Source: a virus
Direction: 5' to 3' (one strand)
Virus record (IMG/VR): IMGVR_UViG_3300025079_000006
Span: 1-42,557 of that record
DNA length: 42,557 nucleotides
Shown: piece by piece, positions 36,723 through 42,557 of the stretch
Layout: each line of letters opens with the position of its first letter
Numbering within the stretch: position 1 is the first letter of the stretch
Made by a program: the position numbers and the translations under genes
Notes under the pieces: model-generated
The model's input: only the letters and a program-made list of their open reading frames with translations
What the model was told of the DNA's origin: nothing
Database searches by the model: none

Positions 36723-38417
36723 ATGGCAGAATACGCAGGATATGTAAGAAGACAGCCACCTATTAATTGGGGTGCGGTAGCAGGAGACATCGTTAATAAG
36801 ATGGGTGATGTTGAGAAGGAGCAAGAGGCTTTCAGGGAGAAGTATGATACAATGGCTTCTGACCTGTACAAGGAATTAGGAGACTACGAGGCTGGTAAGT
36901 CTCAAGAGATGAATCAGTTTGTGTATAATGGAATAGCGGCAGGTAGAGATAATTTAGGAGCACTACACCAAAAACTAAAACGAAGAGAAATATCCCCAGA
37001 TGATTTTAATAGGGCTACCATGTCTATGGGCTCTGAGATGGATAAGCTAAAGCAGTTAACCACTAATTATGACGAGGCTATTGTTGGAGCTATAGAGGGT
37101 ATAGATAATGGAACATTAGACAATGTATTGTCAGGATGGGCGTTAACAAAGTTTGGTGAACTCTCTAATCTAAAAGACAAGAACCTACAGTGGATGCCTG
37201 GTCAGGATGGATACACTACCCTGTATGTAAACGAGGAGGGTAAGGAGCCAGTGTCTATGAGTGTTGCAACCAACCCTAATAATTTAATATTTAAAAGGGT
37301 GGATATTGTTGAAGCTTTCAAACCTTTAACACAAGAGATAGGTGCGTACCAAACAGCAACGGCTAACGGAACGCTTGACGATGCTAGTGCAAAGGAAGGA
37401 TTTGACTCATTAAAGACGGCTTCTATTAATAAAATACTTAGTGACGATAACGCTATAGCTAGTGTGCTTGCTCAGTATGGAGAATATGAGCCATACACTA
37501 AAGGTGACCCAGTGCCAGCAAAAGGGATATTAATGAAGATAGGTGAGGATGGAAAACACTTCGTTCCCCAAGTAGAGCACCTAAGGAGTATAGCTGAGGA
37601 TATAGTAGGGAACCACTTATCCCAGATGTTAAATTATAAAGAAACAAAACATAGACCCCTATCATCAGGAAATAAAAATGATGACGAAAAGAAAAGATTA
37701 AAGAATCTAACCACTGGGTATCAAATCACCTTAAATGCTTCTCGTGGTGATTTTACAGGAATGAATGTAGGTAAATACACCTTTAAGGAAACTACAAACG
37801 GTATTGAGGTAAGCAGAAAAACAGACACTAAAAATATACCACTTCACGTAGGTAAGGATGCGTTAAAACCTGGGACTAGAGAGACGGCTAAAATTTTATC
37901 TCAGTACACTAGAGAGTTTTCCGCTTCGGGCTCACAGACTGAGTGGGATGAGATAGATATTTACCTTGGTGAAGGTAAAGGTAAGGATGTATCTATTGAC
38001 ATTGTTGAGCAAGAGGTAGAGGGTAAACCGTTTGCACCATCGATAGAGGATATAACGATACAAACTTTATTATGGAATGGCGGTGATGATGCAGGTCACT
38101 TGGGGGTTAACAACGCTGACAGTGAAGAAGAGATAAACGCAGTTAAACCTAGCATCATGGCATACATTCAACAAAACGCCCCAAATACTGAGGTTACATT
38201 CGGAAAGATAACTAATGTAGGAGAAGGAGTAGATGATGCTTATTCTGTTCCGTTATTTATAAATGGAGCTTTAATTGACACAGAAATAGTCTTTGACGAA
38301 CAGGGTGGTAAGCAGAGTGGTTTTGATGCTGTAATGAAAAAGGCAATAGACGCAGGAAGGAAAAAGAAAACAGCTACATTTACAAAAGGAAACGAAGTTG
38401 ATTACAGTAGTAAATAA
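36723..38417 (+). CDS. Putative internal virion protein (564 aa)
   Basis: Begins MAEYAGYVRRQPPINWGAVA, then a long helical N-terminal third (VEKEQEAFREKYDTMASDLY) and a mixed C-terminus. Position between the Ala-rich ejection-type protein and the giant protein suggests a second ejection or core protein. No enzyme motif seen. Confidence 0.6.
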   Translation: MAEYAGYVRRQPPINWGAVAGDIVNKMGDVEKEQEAFREKYDTMASDLYKELGDYEAGKSQEMNQFVYNGIAAGRDNLGALHQKLKRREISPDDFNRATMSMGSEMDKLKQLTTNYDEAIVGAIEGIDNGTLDNVLSGWALTKFGELSNLKDKNLQWMPGQDGYTTLYVNEEGKEPVSMSVATNPNNLIFKRVDIVEAFKPLTQEIGAYQTATANGTLDDASAKEGFDSLKTASINKILSDDNAIASVLAQYGEYEPYTKGDPVPAKGILMKIGEDGKHFVPQVEHLRSIAEDIVGNHLSQMLNYKETKHRPLSSGNKNDDEKKRLKNLTTGYQITLNASRGDFTGMNVGKYTFKETTNGIEVSRKTDTKNIPLHVGKDALKPGTRETAKILSQYTREFSASGSQTEWDEIDIYLGEGKGKDVSIDIVEQEVEGKPFAPSIEDITIQTLLWNGGDDAGHLGVNNADSEEEINAVKPSIMAYIQQNAPNTEVTFGKITNVGEGVDDAYSVPLFINGALIDTEIVFDEQGGKQSGFDAVMKKAIDAGRKKKTATFTKGNEVDYSSK

Positions 38418-38423
38418 ATACAC

Positions 38424-41400
38424 ATGGACGAAGAAGTAGTTATTGATTTATTTAATAGAGCCCAATCTAAAGGATATACTAAATCTATAGAAGATTTTAA
38501 GTTACTTTTAGAGACAGACGAGGATGTTATTGTTGACAATTTTAACTATGTTAAGTCTAAAGGATACGCTAAACCTATAGAGGATTTCAAGGTTTTAGTA
38601 AAAAAAAAAGACGAAACTACGGAGTTGGTTTCTCCACAAGAAGAAGTCGTTACTACATCGGTTACAGAAGAAGTGGAGACTCCTGGTGTTTCGGATGTTT
38701 CCGTTTCAGAAGAGGTAGTTGAAGAACCTATTCAAGGGGTTACAGAAGGAACTCCAGAGCTACCTAAATACCTACAACATGCTTTTGAATCAAAAACTGA
38801 AGATAAGTCTTTTAACGAGGCTATAGCTACCGTAGTTATAGACGATATAGATAAGGACCAGGAGGCACTAGTCCCTGAGTTATTAGAGAAGTTTAATAAG
38901 TATGGGTTTTCTTTTCAAGAGTCATCATGGCTCGGTGATGCTATAACTGTCTACGACTATAACGGAACCCCACTTGAGGTAGACCTACAGACATTCACTT
39001 CTTCAGGTAAGCAGGAGGAGTATAACAAGTTAATTCAATTCCTTGATAACAACCGAAGAGACCCTAAAAAAATTCAAGAAGACCTAGATGTTGAAGCTGA
39101 AGATTTTAAACACTTAGCGGATAAAGAGGATAAAGATACCGAATCGTCATTACTATTCCCACAAGTTAAAACAAGTAAGGCTGGACAAATTACAACAGGT
39201 CCATTAAGTGTTATTAGTAGTTTGTTTAGCAGTCAAGAAAAAGAGGATGCTTTTGTTGTATCTCAAAGAGCTAATAAATACATCACCGCTGGTGGTGAGA
39301 AATACAAGCAAAAAGATTTCGATAGGTTGTTTGAGGAGAAGGTTAAGGCACTAGAGATAGGTGATGACGGTAAGCCATCAGCCGCAGCTGTAAACCAAGC
39401 CACTTATGACGCTAAGATACAGCAGAGAGTAAACGCACAAGAAGATTTTATCAACACACTTTCTCCAGAAAGAAAAGCTTTAGCTGAGGCATTAACTGCT
39501 GTAAGGGAGGCTCAGAGAGTAGGGGTTTCAATCGAAGAGGTTAATAGTCTAAAACAAAAATTCAACGACCTATACAACATAGACGCAAAGAAGTTATACA
39601 ACTTTGACGGTACATACATCGAGGAGGGTAACGCACCAGATGAGGTGGTGGCTTTAAATAATCAAATAGAGGATGGTGCTATAGAGAAATATGAATCGTA
39701 CACTCCTGAGGAGCTGGAAAACTTACAGGTAGACCTATTATACAAGACAATCTTTTCAGCTAAAAAAATAAATACCCATAAAAAAAGAATATATAATGAC
39801 TTAGGGTTAATGACTGCAATAACCACCCTTATGGGTAGTGATTATGAGAGTTTAACTAAGGGTAAGAAGTTTGCTGAAAGCCCTGATGAATACTTACCTG
39901 AGTCTATAAAAAAAGCGGCTGAGACAGGGAGAATAACAGAGACACTTCCTCTTCTTCCTGGAAACTCACCATTGGTCCAGGAATACAATAACAATGTTTT
40001 GCAGTTACAACAGGTTCAGGGAGCATTAGCATTAAACTACAACCCATCTACGTTAGAGGAGGAGGGATATTTTAGCCCATTAAAGGCATTGGCTGTATCT
40101 GCTTACGAGACAGCTACGGGTCAAAATATAAGGGTAGCTGATGACATGGTCAAGGCTTATGTTTCAGGCAGAGAAGACGCTGGTTTAAAGGTTACGGATA
40201 AGGATAAACAACGAGCTGAGGACAGTATACTGGATGAGGGTATGTCTGCTGTAGGAGCTATAATACCACTTATTGCCGAGATAGCAATAACCAAGAAAGC
40301 TCTTAACCTAACGGGTGCATTAAAGAACATGCAGGTACTAACTCGTGGTGCACAGATTAAGTCAAAGAGTCCTTACACTAGAGTTGCTATTGGTTTAGTT
40401 AGTGCAGCAGCACAAGAGGCTTTAGTGTTTAAATCTACTGGGGTATTATCTGAACAGTTAGTATCTGGAAGTGGTGAAGGTCTGACGGGGGCTATGGGAG
40501 GGGCTTTTGGTTTCGCTGGTCAAGGTGGGGGTCTGATTCTTAAAGGATTACTAGGAAGTAGGAGTACTTTACTTCAATCCTTATTATCTCCTATACAAAA
40601 AAGTCTGACACTCAGAAGTGTGTTTAACGGAACGGCTAACGCTACGGTAGGAACAGGGGCTTTATACACTGCTGAGTTTTTTGATACAATGGTTAACACT
40701 GACAAGGGATTTCTTGAATCAGTAAACGAGGTGTTAGATGTGGGTGGTACTTGGGAGATGAAGGACGGAAAACCTACGTATACTGGGGGTAGTCCAATAA
40801 AGAAATTACTCGTATCATTCTCCACCATGGGAGCCTTAGGATTAGGTAACGCAAAGGGTTGGAAGAATATGTATGATGCCATGAGGAGTGACATCAAGAA
40901 CTACAAAGCTATGGAGCCCTCTGAGTATTCTAAAGCTGTAGAGACCCTAGGACTAGACTCTCAGAAAGAATATACGGGAGAAGAAATAAAAACAGCATAT
41001 AAAAATAAATCTAAAGAATCTCATCCAGACAGAGGGGGTAGTAACGAAGCATTTATAGAAGTAAAAAATGCGTATGAGAAGTTAACTGATAACGATGGAA
41101 TGCTTTTAGCTCAGGAGCAAATAAAAAAAGAAGAGGGATATAAGAAGAAGAAGAGAGAGTTGTTCTTTATGGCTAATAGAATGAAGAACAATATTGAGTT
41201 CACTGGTAAGGAGTACGAGCTAGACTACAAAGACGCTGAGGTTATTAAGGACTTAAGCATTGGGGAGTTAGAGGCGTTAACGGAAGATTTAAAGAAACAA
41301 GGAATAAGTGGACAGGATGCCTTCACTCTACAGGGTAAGGTTCAGACAGCTAGAAACCACTTAAAGACCATCAACGATGTAGGTATAACAGAGCCAGGAG

Positions 41401-42557
41401 CTAGAAAAAGAGTGTACGACTTACTCAACAAGTTCACTGAGGCTGATAGAAAACTAGAGGAATTAAAGAATAAGTCTAAAACTAGCAAGGCTAACGAGGC
41501 ATTGTTCTCAGAAAAGATTAAACAGCAGGAGGCTGAGGTAAAAGGTATTACCGATAATTTACAGAAAGAAATAACTAAAACAGAAAAGGATGCCGTTCAA
41601 GAACAAACAACAGAGGAAGGCGTGCTACGCCTTGAAGGGAAGGAACCCACAGAGCAAGTGGGACTGCAAGAAGTGGGACAGCCACAGCAAGAAGTCACTA
41701 CTGAGGTCAAGGAAGAAGTAGTAGAAGAAACCCCCACTACTGAGGTTACTGAAGAGGTGGATATAAAAACCGAAACAGTAGACACCCAGGGTAGACCAGC
41801 TAAAGCAGGGGCTAGATTATTTAACGACCCTAATCCAGAAACAGCAGAAATATCTGCTAAATATAAACAAGATAAAGGTATAGAGACATCAGCTGGAGAA
41901 AATATTACAGAGCTAGATATAGATAATGCTATGGAAATAGCGGATATTTATGAAGCTATGGAGGATAACCCTAGTGACCCTGAAGTTCAGGAGGCTTACA
42001 ATGCGTTAGCTAAAGAAACTGTAGACCAGTACAGTGCTATGACTGAGGCTGGTTACGAGATTGAAATATATGAGGGTAAGGGTGAGCCATACGCTAACTC
42101 ACAGGAGATGATAGATGACTTGAAAAACAACAAGCACATGTATATTTTCTCTACAGAGGGAGGTTTTGGTGAGGCAGGTATAACAGAGCAGCAACGTAAA
42201 GAAAATGCGATGTTACAAGACTCTGGTTTTAAAGACAAGAATGGAAAACCTTTATTAATAAATGATTTATTTAGAGGTGTTCATGATTTCTTTGGACACT
42301 CCGAAAGAGGAAATAGTTTCGGTGCTAAAGGAGAGGAGAACGCTTGGGATGTTCATGCTAGAATGTTTACTGATAAAGCAAGAAGAGCTATGACAGCTGA
42401 AACAAGAGGTCAAAATTCTTGGGTAAACTTTGGTCCTCAGATGAGAAATGAAAAAGGGGAGATTATTAAGAAAGGTGAGCCTGGATATTTAGGTCCAAAA
42501 GAAAGAGCTTTTGCTCCTCAAAAAATGGTACTACTTCCTGAATCCTATTCTGAAATA
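38424..42557 (+). CDS. Giant polyvalent virion protein with DnaJ domain, 3' truncated (>1378 aa)
   Basis: Open from ATG to the window end without a stop. Residues 3-64 are two copies of a motif (LFNRAQSKGYTKSIEDFKLL and FNYVKSKGYAKPIEDFKVL), then an acidic linker. The middle is helical with hydrophobic stretches near 610-720. Residues about 840-895 form a J-domain, with His867-Pro-Asp in SHPDRGGSNEAF followed by FIEVKNAYEKLTD. A second acidic linker follows (EVTTEVKEEVVEE). The last 90 visible residues (VHDFFGHSERGNSFGAKGEE, NAWDVHARMF, TETRGQNSWVNFG) match a domain found in large phage polyvalent proteins from memory. Such proteins are injected and act in the host; the J-domain would recruit DnaK. 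Confidence 0.75.
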   Translation, partial: MDEEVVIDLFNRAQSKGYTKSIEDFKLLLETDEDVIVDNFNYVKSKGYAKPIEDFKVLVKKKDETTELVSPQEEVVTTSVTEEVETPGVSDVSVSEEVVEEPIQGVTEGTPELPKYLQHAFESKTEDKSFNEAIATVVIDDIDKDQEALVPELLEKFNKYGFSFQESSWLGDAITVYDYNGTPLEVDLQTFTSSGKQEEYNKLIQFLDNNRRDPKKIQEDLDVEAEDFKHLADKEDKDTESSLLFPQVKTSKAGQITTGPLSVISSLFSSQEKEDAFVVSQRANKYITAGGEKYKQKDFDRLFEEKVKALEIGDDGKPSAAAVNQATYDAKIQQRVNAQEDFINTLSPERKALAEALTAVREAQRVGVSIEEVNSLKQKFNDLYNIDAKKLYNFDGTYIEEGNAPDEVVALNNQIEDGAIEKYESYTPEELENLQVDLLYKTIFSAKKINTHKKRIYNDLGLMTAITTLMGSDYESLTKGKKFAESPDEYLPESIKKAAETGRITETLPLLPGNSPLVQEYNNNVLQLQQVQGALALNYNPSTLEEEGYFSPLKALAVSAYETATGQNIRVADDMVKAYVSGREDAGLKVTDKDKQRAEDSILDEGMSAVGAIIPLIAEIAITKKALNLTGALKNMQVLTRGAQIKSKSPYTRVAIGLVSAAAQEALVFKSTGVLSEQLVSGSGEGLTGAMGGAFGFAGQGGGLILKGLLGSRSTLLQSLLSPIQKSLTLRSVFNGTANATVGTGALYTAEFFDTMVNTDKGFLESVNEVLDVGGTWEMKDGKPTYTGGSPIKKLLVSFSTMGALGLGNAKGWKNMYDAMRSDIKNYKAMEPSEYSKAVETLGLDSQKEYTGEEIKTAYKNKSKESHPDRGGSNEAFIEVKNAYEKLTDNDGMLLAQEQIKKEEGYKKKKRELFFMANRMKNNIEFTGKEYELDYKDAEVIKDLSIGELEALTEDLKKQGISGQDAFTLQGKVQTARNHLKTINDVGITEPGARKRVYDLLNKFTEADRKLEELKNKSKTSKANEALFSEKIKQQEAEVKGITDNLQKEITKTEKDAVQEQTTEEGVLRLEGKEPTEQVGLQEVGQPQQEVTTEVKEEVVEETPTTEVTEEVDIKTETVDTQGRPAKAGARLFNDPNPETAEISAKYKQDKGIETSAGENITELDIDNAMEIADIYEAMEDNPSDPEVQEAYNALAKETVDQYSAMTEAGYEIEIYEGKGEPYANSQEMIDDLKNNKHMYIFSTEGGFGEAGITEQQRKENAMLQDSGFKDKNGKPLLINDLFRGVHDFFGHSERGNSFGAKGEENAWDVHARMFTDKARRAMTAETRGQNSWVNFGPQMRNEKGEIIKKGEPGYLGPKERAFAPQKMVLLPESYSEI

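Noticed and set aside
1-42557. CRISPR array, insertion sequence or attachment site
   Set aside because: No regularly spaced identical repeats with unique spacers, no transposase and no integrase were seen. The repeats found are short operator- or iteron-like blocks.

Overview
The window is part of a tailed-phage genome that infects a member of the Bacteroidota, probably a marine flavobacterium. The host assignment is an inference from five things: many promoters of the Bacteroidota housekeeping type (TAnnTTTG); A-rich leaders almost without Shine-Dalgarno sites; AT-rich coding sequence; a protein with a type IX secretion (T9SS) sorting domain; and a BACON domain in a tail protein. The head and tail genes (terminase, portal, scaffold, capsid, connectors, a large P22-gp10-like tail stabilization protein) are podovirus-like. 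From memory they resemble those of Cellulophaga podoviruses and crAss-like phages. No integrase, replication or lysogeny gene is seen. The window is cut inside a gene at each end.

Layout. (1) 1-6002, minus strand: about 21 small genes of unknown function, packed in operons, probably early. Five operon heads carry a repeated promoter-like element, GTAAC-N16/17-CGT, which looks like an ECF-sigma promoter rather than TAnnTTTG. (2) 6003-7072, non-coding control region: a tRNA-like RNA on the minus strand, two tandem CTTTG-N5-CAAAG dyads, four 16-20 bp repeats spaced 53/22/53 bp, a second repeat family and a long stem-loop. This may be an origin or the early/late switch. (3) 7073-9567, plus strand: a small basic protein, a terminator, an array of ATTCCAC/G repeats, then full-length groEL and a compact groES. 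(4) 9600-12052: twelve consecutive genes for very small, Lys/Arg-rich, often Cys-containing proteins. (5) 12122-12995: a secreted protein convergent with a minus-strand winged-helix-like protein. (6) 13034-17651: small virion proteins, a LamG-like protein and a lysis region (coiled-coil/TM protein, M15 endolysin, holin-like proteins, unimolecular-spanin-like lipoprotein). Inside it sits a secreted CUB protein with a T9SS sorting domain. (7) 17655-26724: a protein with two GroES-like domains, terminase small and large subunits, portal, scaffold, capsid. (8) 26728-27350: a short regulatory stretch with three terminator/promoter junctions, a predicted ~70-nt RNA and a decayed gene copy. (9) 27366-42557: connectors, tail stabilization protein, virion proteins, a GNAT acetyltransferase, and three internal-virion-type proteins. 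The last is a >1378-residue protein with a DnaJ domain and a polyvalent-protein-like C-terminus, cut by the window end.

How it may work together (inference). Chaperones recur: GroEL, GroES, a tandem GroES-like protein and a virion-associated J-domain, suggesting that the phage brings much of its own folding machinery for capsid and tail assembly. Two promoter classes, one mainly on the early strand and both on the late strand, suggest timed expression. The basic-protein cluster could supply DNA-condensing or core proteins. The T9SS-tagged CUB protein would place a phage product on the host cell surface using the host's own export system.
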